Shown here in pieces: positions 34,454-46,178 of a stretch of 64,000 bases of DNA (positions are counted from its first letter, which is position 1; each line of letters starts with the position of its first letter). The notes under the pieces were generated by a model. The model did not search any database. It was given only the letters and a program-made list of their open reading frames with translations, and was not told where the DNA came from. The stretch lies in contig NC_090438.1 of the NCBI RefSeq assembly GCF_031143425.1, positions 773,275,138 to 773,339,137 on the forward strand, written 5' to 3'. The stretch is from Pleurodeles waltl (Eukaryota > Chordata > Amphibia > Caudata > Salamandridae). Both the position numbers and the translations under genes were made by a program.

Positions 34454-36091
34454 ATGTCCCCACAAAAACATCCCGCTTCACAGACGATGAGTTGAAGGCC
34501 ATGGTGAACAAAATCATCACAGTAGAGCCACACCTATTTGGAGCTCAAGTCCAACAAACCTCGATTGCCACGAAAATGGAGATTTGGCAAAACATAGTTG
34601 ACAGGGTGAATTCTGTAGGCAGTAACTAAACTCACTTGGGGGGTACAGTGTCTGTGTGTGGTGTGCCCACCAATAGCCTTGCATGTCAACTACACAATCA
34701 ACTCAACCCACCTGAATGATCCACAATTTCACAGTCTAGGGCAATGACCGCAATGCTATGGGTATCTGCTAGTACAATACCACCCACACACAACTACTGC
34801 TGTGTCCTCTGCTAAAATGTCCTTTTTCCTTCCATCACCCATTGACAGATACCCACCTGGGGAGAACACACATATCTGCAGTGTGCTGTGCTAGGTGTAA
34901 CCAGATATATATGGGCAGGTAGAATTGTCACTCCGAAGCTGATGTACAGGTCAGTGTACAATTAAATTCATCATCTGTCTGGTGACTCAATACTGAACGA
35001 CTGCTAACTGGGAGGTAACATGAACAATATCAAGCTACACAGCAGACAAGATATGAGTCCATCACAAGACCTCCAATTGGCAAGCTAAACTGATTTCCTG
35101 TAGCAAAGTGTATGACATAGGAATACCCTGTACCCGATATAGGTGTCACTGTCATATCAGGGGATCAAGTAAAGCCTTTCTGTACATGGCTCAAAGCATA
35201 TCTACCTGTCAAAGTTTGAAAACACATGTTGCATTACAATCCGTAACAGTCTGTTCCACTTCTTTCACAGGTCACCTACCGATTGTGACCATGGAGAGGA
35301 CACCTGAGACAGCCACCTCCCCCATAGATTAAGCCCTCAGTGAAGACAACACCCCTGGATGTGAGGACAATGAGGAAGACTCTGGCCCATCTGGGATACC
35401 TGGTCAGCCTACACCTGTCAGCCTCACCCTGCCCACAACTACTCCCCCCAGTCCTGTTGCTTCGACATCCCAGGCAACCATTGTCCCCTAAACATATGTC
35501 CCAAGGACAGTCAATACCATCATGTGCCCCCCAGTACAGGTACCGGACTCACCACTACAGAACCCAGACAATGAAGGACCTGGCACCAGTGGGATTGGGC
35601 ATTGTGTGCCACGGCACAGGCATTTGAGGGGTATGGTGCGTGGGAGGGATGGTGTGGGCCAGCGGATTGAGGCTGCTGGGGATACAACTTGTCAGGACAC
35701 CATCTCCCAAGTTTTGGGAGCTTACCAACAGTCTCAAGGCGTGATGGGCCAGGTACTTGCCATGATGGGGGAGATAAAGCAGCTGCAGAGAGACAACCAC
35801 CAGGAAGTCATGCAAAAATGGGAGGCTCACAATGCCAACATGGCCTTCCTAACAGGGGTGCTGAGAGACATCAATACTAACTGTCCACTACAGCAGACCC
35901 TTTCTATTGGCCATGTTACATCAGGTCCCTCTACATCTGCGGCAGCTGGTGAAATGGAGGCTCTGCAAGGGGAAGGACATGTCTCAGACACCCCTGGCTC
36001 TGTAGCTGAAGAACTCCCCCACAAACGTGGACGTCCACCTAAACATTCAGGAGGAGCAGATGCCAAGACCTCAAACACTGCCGCGAAGTGA
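34454..36091 (+). pseudogene. Harbinger Myb/SANT-like protein 1 (Myb1), copy B
   Basis: Exon 1 (34454 to about 34628) begins MSPQKHP, needs a one-base correction, then reads FTDDELKAMVNKII, VEPHLFGAQVQQTS and IVDRVNSVGSN before a stop; the KRW helix of copy A is missing. Exon 2 starts at 35271 (acceptor ctttcacag). It reads MERTPETATS, an acidic Pro/Ser/Thr-rich part with stops, then from 35522 an intact stretch: a Gln-rich probable coiled coil (VLGAYQQSQGVMGQVLAMM, EIKQLQRDNHQEVMQ) and the C-terminal HKRGRPPKH, an AT-hook core (RGRP), ending at 36089-36091. The AT-hook suggests minor-groove binding of AT-rich DNA, possibly the element's own subterminal regions (inference). Confidence 0.8.
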
Positions 36092-37484
36092 TCCTCTACT
36101 CATTGGTGTCCCTTGTGTGTGACAGATACACCCTGTTGACTATTATTCCACCACTCTCCATTTTCCAAAGGCACAAGGACACTGGACTTGAGACTGCAAA
36201 TGTTGTTGCAGCTACCCTGATGATTACATCCACCTTGACTTAACCCTTCACTGTTTGCACTTTATGATTACAACTCAATCCTTATACTTACATGTGTACA
36301 TGTAAATAAATACAACTAAAACACATCATGTTTGAGAGTAATTTCTTAGCTAAATTGAACAGTTAACTGTGAAAAGTGTTGCATACTCATGATATTCACA
36401 TATGTTCCAAATCAGTTAAGTTCCATCTCACATGCACTGTTGACTCTGGGTCAGATATATGTATAATTGTACACATGGACACACTCATTTTCCCATTTGG
36501 TGCACTTTCTAGCACATAGGTTGATAACATGCCAATTTTCACACAGTGCAGTATAGCTTCACAATATAAAGCTTCAGCATAGGTGTGAATAACAGGCACC
36601 CCAATGACTACTGAAGCTAGGGACATGTCAGTGTTTGTCTATCCAAATAGGCAAACAGATTGGTTCAATGTGCCATCAGCTACAGGCTTATCACATACCC
36701 ATCCCATACCTCCCAAATGAACATACTCCATATTACTGACAGAGGTCAGTACAACTGTCCCCAGTCATGGAACCTTCCACTTACCACGGTCAGGTATCTG
36801 TAGACATGCTACCTATGTCAGTCTTGATACACATGCACAGTCGCCTGCAATCGGGACACACAGTGATAGCTACATACAAGTCAAATAGTATCATCATCAA
36901 ACCAATGAGAAGCTTGAGCTGATGGAGTACACATGGTGATGTGTCAGAGACACAAGACCACACATATGACACCATTGGACCCAGACGACATGGCACACAG
37001 GTCTATTGTGTGGAACAGTACACTACCATTCCACTGTCCTGACAGTCTGGTCATGTAACTCAGACACCACCAATATGATGCCATACAGTACCTGGATCAA
37101 TCCATGATCACTTCACATGTCCCACCTGCAAATCCCACCTGCCTGTGACATAATTCAGATTTGACCACATGAGGATGGTATAGGCAGGTAATAGTAATGA
37201 AGACCCATAAGTACATGTTCTATATAACATAGTTACACTGAGTATGCTGTGTGACAAACAATAACAAATGAGATCATCATGATAGTCACACCTCCATTTA
37301 CAATTTTGGATGCACACCTGAGCTATGTACTGCCTAGCAACTATTGAGCGGTCTGATGATCATACAAAGACCCTTCACAAATATCTCTAAGCCCCCCAAA
37401 TACCCACTGAATCAAGTAATTCACTGAACAACACATACCTACAGTCAGTTGAAGTACTGATGTATGAGATCTGTACAGCTTTCT
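36092..37484. other. Spacer between convergent Myb1 and transposase, copy B
   Basis: AT-rich non-coding. AATAAA at about 36304 fits the Myb1 polyadenylation signal. No inserted element recognised. Confidence 0.5.
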
Positions 37485-38375
37485 CTACCTGTCATCTTCA
37501 CTTGGCAAATCTGCTTTCTCACCCGCTGGAACTGTTGGATCCCCCTCATCTGGTATATATGGGATCTGACATCTCAGGGCGAGGTTGTGGAGCATTCTGC
37601 AGGCAACAATGATTTGACGCACTTTGGTGGCTGAGTAGTGGAGGGCTCCACCTGACTTATCAATGCTACAAAATCTAGCCTTTAGGAGCCCAAGAGTCCT
37701 CTCTACGACATGCTCCTCTTTCCGTGGGCCTCATTGAAGCGAACGTCCCCTGGCATGGTAGGGTACCTCACTGGTGTCAACAACCAGGGATGGTTTGGAT
37801 AGCCAGAATCCCCTGTAAGGAACCATTAAAAGTGTGCAAACATAAATATTTGCACATACTTGGGAAAAATAGAGTTCTGCCAAACAGACTACTTAGACAT
37901 TTATGGAGTGGAAGTTCTTCCTGTTCCGATTCCACCTGTTCATTGCCACCTGGGGGAACCAAGGCTACATGGGTACCATCAATGGCTCCCACCACATGTG
38001 GGATGTATGCCAAAGCATAACAATCTGCTATCACATTAGCCAAATCCTCACGCTGTGGAAATCAGATGTAGATGTCCATGTGTTTCAACAGGGCTGAGAG
38101 GACATCCTTCAAGCCCAAACTGAACATAGGCTGTGACATCGCTGCAGCTAGGGCCACAGTATTTTGAAAGGAGCCTGTGGCCAAGAAGTGCAGCACTGAC
38201 ATGACTTGTACAATGGGTGGAATGCTGTGGGATGAGGAATGGCAGGCTCCAACTGACGACAGAGATCCATGATTGCCTGCCTATAAAGGCGGTAGATCTG
38301 GATAATATGTCAATCCTCTATGGTCTGCCGGTCTGCTAGTGGACGGTACACTGGAGGTTGTCTGACCCTTCTCAT
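37485..38375 (-). pseudogene. HARBI1-like DDE transposase, copy B (internal deletion)
   Basis: Starts MRRVRQPPVYRPLADRQT at 38375, parallel to the copy A start. The N-terminal part is full of frameshifts. ORF 38043-37777 holds PHVVGAIDGTHVALVPPGGN with the first catalytic Asp. The following segment with the second Asp (GSTHD block) is deleted. An acceptor ttccttacag (37813-37820) leads into exon 2, GDSGYPNHPWLLTPVRYP, and after a frameshift EEHVVERTLGLLKARF with the third catalytic residue, then SATKVRQIIVACRMLHNLAL. Loss of the second Asp by deletion makes it dead. Confidence 0.8.
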
Positions 38376-39089
38376 ACCAGGGTAACTAGATGAAGGGAAT
38401 AAGAACGTATGTCTATCAGTCATTGTGTCCATTGTAAGTGTGAAAATACATATGTCACACATGATGCTTGGACATGCCACATGAAATAGTAAGAACATGG
38501 TACACAGGACATACCTAAGGAAATAATGGCTTATTGCTGCTATGTCATCCCCTTTCCTCAATTGTGACTTCGAAATGGATATGCATGTCAATGAAAGTCT
38601 CAGTGACAATGACATTCTTACAATATTTCACATACTATAGACACAAATACCATCTAACCAATTGCCATGAGGGTGCAGACTGTACCACCAATGATACATA
38701 AATCACACCCCATGAATATCATCAAAAGTAGTTAAATCGGATTTCAGTAACATAGTTGCTTATAGCCAGCACTGAAAACCATGGCGTAGATATGTTTCAG
38801 ACCCCGTGACGCATCTCAATATTAACTCTTCAGACCATCTAGGGTCCTTAAAATGGCAGCTGCCTGACCTACACTACTGGACATCAGGAATGACCTATGT
38901 CTGCTGACATAAGTCATCGTTGTGGTAGGCAGATACTACCAGGGTGGATATTTTCCATCGGAACACATTGTTGCCTTTGGCGGTCTTGTGCCAGTGACGA
39001 TGTTCACTGGCGGTGTCTTAAGTGACTGCCATTTCATACTTTATCCCTTTCACGACTTCAGCTGCTGTCTCCTGCCTCTGGGAGCAATC
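38376..39089. promoter_or_regulatory. Shared upstream region of transposase and Myb2, copy B
   Basis: Only about 700 bp separate the divergent starts of transposase (-) and Myb2 (+), so both promoters must lie here. It contains a local inverted repeat around ccagtgacgatgttcactgg (38991-39010). No canonical core elements are certain. Confidence 0.45.
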
Positions 39090-42000
39090 ATGCCATGTCC
39101 TAGAGGTGATAGGGCCCCTGCCTTCTCCCCCGAGGAGCTTGAGAAGCTGGTGGAGGAGGTCCTACACCTGTATGAGCAGCCCTTTGGTGCACCAGAGGAT
39201 CAGATAAGTGCACTAATTGCACAAATATTTCCTTAACCCAACTATACTTTGTGAAACTATGCAAAGGCAGGTGGGCAACGTTTCTGAATGTGTGCTTAGT
39301 GTCTGTAGGGTGCCAAAGTTGTGATAGAATGGGATGAGTGCCTGGTCATGTATTTATGTTTGGTGACAGATGGTGAGTCCTGAGACATTGTGGAGAGTGC
39401 TTGGTATATGTTCCCTGACCCATCTTGTAACTGTTGCACAAGGTTAGTGGAGTTGGTATACCGGACTCCTCCTGAAATAGCATATTTGCAAATGTGTTTC
39501 CTGCCAGGTCATATGCGATGACAGACAGTTGTTGCTGGAAATGCATGTTGTCTGCCTCTTTCCACCTCACATGCCTGACTGCATACGTACATATATCAGT
39601 GGAGGGGATGTTAATGACAGTCTGTGTTTGGCATGTTGTACCAACTAGTTATAATCCTCCCTGTAGTATGGTACATGTGGATATGGCATACTTTTTCATC
39701 TATCTCATCCATGCAGGTAAATGCCCAAGAGAAAAAGGGGGTTTGGTGTGTCAACGCCAAGAAAGTCTGGACCCTGGGGGTCCACAGCCGGCGGAGCGCC
39801 CACTGTCGGAAGAGGTGGGAGGACCGCTGAGACGCTGGACCCGAAAGACTGCAGAGGCCCAGCTGGGGATGTCCTTTCAATGAGGACGTGGTGGGGGTCG
39901 GACACTGACCCCTCTAATTTCCTGTATTTTGGCGGTGCCCTACCCTGAGTTGGATGCGCGTTTGAAGGCAGCACAACAGACCTAACTCATGTTTGTCCCT
40001 TTACCAGGTGATTGAGTGAGGGAACAGGATGTTGGCTCTAACAATGTGGTAAGTGCAAAGTGTCACAGATTTCCTGTGTACACATTGATGTACTGTAGCC
40101 ATCTATGGCACTCAGTTGTACACATACAAATGTATTTGAAGGCACGTTACTCAACTATGTTGTTCCATCAGTACAATTGCATATATTGTTGCACATGTGA
40201 CTGTGTCAATGTGTACCAGTATGCTGCATTTTCAACATTGGTGATTGTACATACCCACCAACAGGTAAACACTCCCAATGTCATGGTAGTAAGGTGTGTA
40301 GGTCCTTGAACTATGTCCTCTACAATGTCTCAATATTCATGTTTATGTGCAACATATTCAGACATATACTATTAATCGCTAGTTTTCTAATCCTTTCTGA
40401 TAAGTGACAGCAGCTTGTGAGGCTGTGATGTCCGTCTGACAAGTCACATGACCTACATGGTTAACATATTCACACCTGTTACAAGGTATTTCCCCTTGGA
40501 AAGTGAGGGATGTAAACAGACATGTGTGATGCCTCATCAGAGTAGACAACATGCATGATGGATACCATTGATGTGTCCTAACATTTCTATGGGCATACAT
40601 ATATTGATATCAGAAGCTAGGAATGTTACAACCTTGCTAATGCTCTGTGAGTGGAAAGTGGCCACAAAGCATTGTCCTTGGGCATACTGTTGTAGGTATT
40701 ACACATAGGCCATGGTAGCCTATTCACATGTACACACTTGACAGATATGTATCAATTGAAAGGATCAGGCAAGACTGAATATTGCAAATAGTTATGTATA
40801 GTTGCATTTGCTATGAAGGATGTGGCAAATGAGTTCTGGCTGTTTAGGTGCTTAATGTCGGTATTGATACCTATTTGGTGCTGGTGTGGTTGTTCACATA
40901 CACATGTGAGCAATGATGTAAGTGTATCTGGGCTTGGGGCGTGCATCATAGTAGGTGTACCTGTTATGTTAGCCATAAATGTGCCTTGGCCCAAAGAATC
41001 CTCCATGGACAGATGTAAGGCTTGGCATGTCTGATGTGTGTGTAGTGATGCACCCACTCAGTCAGTGGCCCAAAGATGGACTAATTGCATGATTATGTAG
41101 GTCTGAATGTCATCTTGCAGCAAAGTTTAGTTGTCCATATTTCTGCTACACTCTGTTTGACATCTTGTGATTGTGTGTGGGACATAGGTCAGAGTCAACT
41201 TGCTCCTTATTTGACTGATGATATTAGTTGCCTGAAGACCAATGACCTAGATGACTGGGTCCACATTGGTGTTTCAATACTTGATACATCATTATTGGTG
41301 CATGTGTCTGTGACATGTGTTCTGACTCCTTTACCTTAACTTGCAATGTATGGCAATTTGAGGTTTTACAGGTTTGCATATGTCCATTGTGTATGGTTAT
41401 AAGCATGTGAAATGAAGGAGGTTTGGTATGTCTACACCAGGCTTGCATGCTTTTACTTTACAACATGTGTCATAGCCTAGTATTTGACATCAGATTAAAT
41501 TATTTGTATGCGGTGAGTATGTGTTTGTGATCAGTGTTAAGCAATTTCACTTTCCTAAACTATTCCTTCATTGGTGCTTGAGACTGTTTTTGTGGATAGG
41601 GAACCTGTATAATGTGGCAAAGCCACCTTGTAATGCTATGGTTAGTGTGACTTATAGTGACATGATGTTGGCACTTTACTGGCACTAACTGAGGATACTG
41701 GTGAAAAGGATGTAATATGACTTACGTGTACTGTATGATGGAAGTATTATCTTGTGAATGTGATGACCATACCTGAACTTCTGTTTTTCAGCATCAGCAC
41801 AGCTGCAACAAGGCCTCAGTGGGGAAGCTTCTGGCCATGGGACCTCCAAACAGGAGAACACCAACAGTGGGGGACCCAGTGGCCTGGAGGGCGTTGGGAG
41901 TGCCAAGGGGAAGACCAGATCCAGTACATCTTCCTCGGAATCCTCCTCCAGCGGAAACTCCCGAGTGATGGTGGACCCATCTGGGACCAGCCCAGTGCCA

Positions 42001-43004
42001 TCTCTGTCCACCACCCCCCATTCTATCACAGCCTTTCCTGTAGCTCCCTACCCAGTTGGCCGTGCCCTCACATCCAAGAGGGGGGCCATCTCCTTCATCA
42101 CAGGCACCTCCGCCCCAGCCCCTGTTGGCCCTGCTGCTCTCAGGGAGGAGGCCATTCACCTCCTGAGGTCGATCTGTGCGGGTCAGTCGACCATAGTGAA
42201 TGCCATCTAGGGACTGGCAAATCAAATCCAACAGAGCAATGCGTTGCTGAAGGTCATTCACAGTGCACTGGCAGGCCTACAGAGATCATTTCAGGCTCTG
42301 GCCTCCACACCCTTTGTCTACTGTCCCCCTTACACCTTCCTCTTCCCAGTCCGAATTCCCCCTTCCCTGACCCAGCCAAAGCACACAAACAGACAGGCAA
42401 GCATCCACCTCAACATCTAAGGGTAGTGCAGACAAACATAAGCACCACAAGAGATACCACCGGCACGCACACAGACAACATCCACCTGCAGACACACCAC
42501 AGTCACAACCTGCCCCGACCCCCCCACCACCCTCATCATCACAGACACAACACCTGGCACACCTGCAGACACCACACCCATATTCAGTGATCTAGCCACC
42601 ACACCTATCCTACCCGCAGACATCACCCCTGGAGACCCTCAGACATCCTCCCCAGTCACCACACCCATAGACACCACAACCACTGACATGCCTACATGCA
42701 GCACATCCACCATACCTGCAGCTACCACCCCAAAAGATAGACACCCACCCACCACCGCATCCCCTAGCACCTCCAACCCCCCTCAGCCCAAGAAACATAA
42801 ACGCCCACACTCACCCACTCAACAGACACCCACCACCCACAGGCACACCTCCCTCAAACACGCACCCAAAACATCCACATCAACACATCATACAACCACA
42901 CCCAAACCCCCTTCAGATGACCATCTCCATGTGTCCAAGAAAACTTTCCTTGCTGAAAAGATCAGCCCCCCCCAGCCCAAGCGTAAACCCCCCTCCCAAG
43001 CCTA
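39090..43004 (+). pseudogene. Harbinger Myb/SANT-like protein 2 (Myb2), copy B
   Basis: A second Myb-like protein, distinct from Myb1. Exon 1 (39090-39203) reads MPCPRGDRAPAFSPEELEKL then EEVLHLYEQPFGAPEDQ; the donor is ataagt where gtaagt is expected. Exon 2 from 39717 (acceptor catgcag) reads VNAQEKKGVW, VWTLGVHSRRSAHCRKRWED, a frameshift, RRWTRKTAEAQLGM and, after more changes, PELDARLKAAQQ. Exon 3 from 41792 (acceptor tttttcag) reads AQLQQGLSGEASGHGTSKQ, a Ser/Gly-rich part, REEAIHLLRSICAGQSTI, a stop, then ALAGLQRSFQALA and a long Thr/Pro/His-rich tail to 43004. A trihelix-like DNA-binding role is inferred from HCRKRWEDLRR-type words. Confidence 0.75.
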
Positions 43005-43960
43005 AGCCCAAACCACTCCCCAGGCCCCCTCTAAGGATCCCTGAGGTGTCTTCCTGACTCCTTGATACCACTACCTGTGGAGGTTAGATGGCATTCAGGA
43101 GTCAAGTAGGGACACCTTTTAGTGCCTTTGGTGTGGGTTTTCAACAGCTTTGGACTGGCCTATGGCCTTGGACATTGCTTTTTAAAAAAATGTTTCACAT
43201 AAAGGTTAAACCAACTAGTTGTTGCTTTTAATAATCCATCTTTGTCCTGCATTTCCTTTCCTAGGGTTGAGTTGTTTATGGCTGACATTGGTTGTGTGGC
43301 AGTATTGCTGTGTGTGTGCTGCTTGATGCTTCCGGTATTTGTCTGAGCAGTCTGTGAGGTTTTGTGCAGTGCTTTTATCCCCCAGGGATTGTGTGTGTTT
43401 TATGTGATAGGTTTGTGTATGTAGGTGATTTATTGTTGTGATAGAGGTGCGTTGTGTTAGTGTTGATATGTGTTTGTTGTAGTGCTGTGTGGCTTTGAGT
43501 GTTTGGCCTTTTTGAGTCTGTGTTTATTGTGCATGGCATAATAGGGTCGGGGTATTATGTGTATGTGTGAAGGGTATGTCAATTGCTAGGTTGTATGATG
43601 GTGTAATTGTGTATGTTTCATCACAGATGGTTGTGTATTGTGTTGTATGTGTCTGGAGTTCCTGGCCAGAGTCGGTTGTTAGTGTTTAACATGTGTACAT
43701 ATTTGTGCGGGTGTGGTGTTGTTGTTATGAGTTTGTTTGTTGTATGTGAATTGGTGGGGCTGGCCCTGTGCTGTGTTGGCACGCATAAGTGTGTGTTCTT
43801 GACATGTGGTGTATGTGCTGGCTGCAGTGTGCGTGCTGTGCATGTGTAAGTGTGTTTGTTGCTGTATGTGTGTGTGTGTGTCACTGTACTGCAACGTGTG
43901 AGTAAAGCCCTCACAACCCCTCCCTATGGTATGTTAGGTAACAGTTGAAATTCATACATT
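43005..43960 (+). other. Copy B 3' region after Myb2
   Basis: Non-coding. The part to about 43260 (ttaataatccatctttgtcc) parallels copy C at about 53310-53340. From 43270 on it is GT-rich, without a clear unit. Confidence 0.5.
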
Positions 43961-44188
43961 TTACAAATGTACCAGGTGAATGTATGTACTTACAGTTGTT
44001 GTCTTCCTCATCAGTGATGATTCCGCTGTCTTTTGGTGAGCAGGAGCAGCAGGTAAATGTCTAGTTGTGGTTCCATGGCGGCTCTGGGCGAGTATGGCTT
44101 CCTGGAATTGAGTGTCTCCTTTTATTGTCTGTTTCCACCTGGTGTTCCATGGTTGTCCGACTGCAGCGATTATGTTGGTGGTGTGCAA
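43961..44188 (-). CDS. Short minus-strand open frame near the right end of copy B
   Basis: Open for 75 codons. In another minus-strand frame a short peptide begins at an ATG inside gagcaggagc...ccatggcgg (near 44077), reads MEPQLDIYLLLLLTKRQRN and stops soon after, just before a donor-like gtaagt (43990-43996). It could be a 5' exon or a fourth small gene, or chance. No counterpart can be tested, because the equivalent ends of A and C are missing. Confidence 0.3.
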   Translation of the reverse strand: MHTTNIIAAVGQPWNTRWKQTIKGDTQFQEAILAQSRHGTTTRHLPAAPAHQKTAESSLMRKTTTVSTYIHLVHL

Positions 44189-44620
44189 CCCTGTAATGAG
44201 TCCAGCAGAAACATGGCCTCTGCCTGACTGATGGTGGCTCTAATCGACAGCGGCGGTCTGACCACTCTGGTGGTACCGGTTGTGCTTTGGCAGGATTCTG
44301 TATGCATCACTGCCAATATCATAATTTGGCCGTCTGCTCCACCAGCCTGTTATCGGTCAGACCGCCACCAGCAACATGGCGGTTCTCGAACCACCAAATT
44401 TGTAATGAGGCTCTTTGTCTTTTCAGGACATATCTACAAGGTCAGCACTGGAGTTGTCATCTGTATAAATCAGGCTGCATGGGTAAAACAATGAAAATAA
44501 CACAAAGGCCCAATCAGTCAATCTCACTCTTTCTAGGTTTTAGGTTGGCCCTTTTATAGACAAAGACACATGAAATGCACAAACTAAAATTTAAACACAT
44601 ATTCTCTGTATACTTCACAG

Positions 44621-45449
44621 GTCTAACCACCCAGCCCAGTGCACCATCGTCTGCCAGCCAAGACACCTCCACTCCACCATAGGAGCAAGCCTTCATTGAG
44701 GACTCCAATGCTGCAAGTCCAGATAATGAGTAGCAAGCTAGTCCATCTGGTATGTCTGGCTACACAGCTCCAGTGAGTCAAACCCAGTCCACAGCTACAC
44801 CTCCCTCAAAGCTGCAACAGGACCTCAGCATGAGGACCCCTCCACTTCCTGTGCACTGAGAACCTGCACACCAGTCCTGTACCCCCCAATCCTAGCTACT
44901 GTTGAGCCACCAACAACTCTACCTCCAGTTCTGCCAGGACACAGTGGTTTGGGGCACACTTCAATGGCACAGGCTCATGGGGGTAGGGGCCGTGGGAGGG
45001 AATCTGTGGGCCAGCCGATAGAGGCCACTGGGGTGTTAGGTATCCAGACCACCTTTGACCAAGTCTTGGGATCAGTCCAACAATCCCAAGACGTGATAGG
45101 CCAGGTCCTAAATGAGCTCTGGTACATTAAGCAGGTGCAGTTGGAGAACAATGCGAGGTACAGAACATCAATTCCAATTTGTCCTCCTTGACTGGGGTGC
45201 TGTATGACATTCATCACATTATGCAAAGGGCTTTTCCCAGTCCACCTGCCCTCATCTTGGTCCCTCAACATCTGGCCAAAGTACAACACTGCCAGCCACA
45301 GAAAGGTAGGCCCTACCACAGGATGAGCCTGCCCCTACCACCCCAGTCCCTTCACCTGTCAACCATCACCCCTGGAGGAGACGGTCATCCGACCAGAAGC
45401 AGAGGATGGCAAGACCAACACCACTACTTCCAAGAGACAGCAAACCTAA
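44621..45449 (+). pseudogene. Myb1 exon 2, copy C
   Basis: Second exon of Myb1 of copy C. The acceptor tacttcacag matches copy B's. It reads through interrupted frames a Pro/Ser-rich part, then RGRESVGQPIEATGV, TFDQVLGSVQQSQDVIGQVL, ELWYIKQVQLENNAR, parallel to the copy B coiled coil (VLGAYQQSQGVMGQVL), then SSLTGVLYDIHHIMQ in another frame. The end is KTNTTTSKRQQT with the stop at 45447-45449. Exon 1 is at 33399. Several frameshifts are present. Confidence 0.75.
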
Positions 45450-45646
45450 TTTTCTCCTTGTGTGCCTACCATTCACTCTGTGGACTGTTTCATGGACACA
45501 TTTAACTTTAAAGATGACAGTAGTATTTTGGACATTGGACTTCAAACTCCATTTGGCTCTACTACCATGTTTCCATCCACCATGATAGACTCTTCTTATT
45601 TTATCTTATTTTATTTCACCTCATACTTGTTTTTTTCATCAGAATA

Positions 45647-45900
45647 CAGCGGCGGCTCCTCGACTAAGGCACAGGAGCATCGGCCCACTGCTTTGAGCAA
45701 TCACAAAGCTGCTATCATGCTGGTGACATCAGTGTTGTGATTGGTTAAGGGGAGTCTAGGAGTCAGCGTGCTGCCAGGACTCGAGTCAGGAAGAGGAGGA
45801 GGACAGAGGAGAATCACAACCTATTTCCTGACAGAGCAGGTAAGTGTGTTTTTTTTTATCCCCCCCCCCCACCACCCCTGTTCAGTAGCAGCTGCCACTG
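45647..45900. mobile_element. hAT-type MITE with 8-bp target duplication
   Basis: 254 bp from CAGCGGCGGCTCCT to AGCAGCTGCCACTG; ends match 11 of 14 as inverted repeats. Flanks TCAGAATA (45639-45646) and TTAGAATA (45901-45908) match 7 of 8, the target duplication length of hAT elements. It is inserted in copy C after Myb1. No coding capacity. Confidence 0.8.
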
Positions 45901-46178
45901 TTAGAATAAATGTAATGGACACAGAGTACAAGACTTGTTTGATTATTTGTGGCATTTCTTTTGTCATGTCCATCTTCCACCATCATGTTGGGGAAACTAT
46001 AGAACCTCCATTTAGGAAAATAATGTTGCAATTACAAAGATGAAAAGTGTCAACAAATTTATTGAAAGTAAACAAACTTTACTGGGAATGTATACATACT
46101 AATGTTACAAACGTGTCCTTGTAGAAATGGAGTGTGGATTACCAAAACCACTTCTAATCCCAATATCTGTGACATTCA

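Larger units (their letters stand above)
33834..44413 (+). mobile_element. Harbinger transposon, copy B, three-gene layout, nested in copy C
   Basis: Carries Myb1 (34454-36091, +), a convergent transposase (38375-37485, -) and Myb2 (39090-43004, +), plus a short minus-strand open frame near the right end. Left subterminal sequence (gttggcggtc, acagaccgc, tacaatggcagg) matches the reversed right subterminal sequence (gctggtggagcagacggcc, ttggcagtg). The right end has caaatttgtaatgaggctc. The outermost bases are diverged, so the ends are good to about 10 bp and no clean 3-bp duplication can be read (tct / ttt). It lies in the Myb1 intron of copy C. Confidence 0.8.

Noticed and set aside
33834..44413. 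Host gene cluster encoding Myb/SANT transcription factors
   Set aside because: The same genes recur in three decayed copies next to HARBI1-like transposases and within terminal repeats, so they belong to a transposon.
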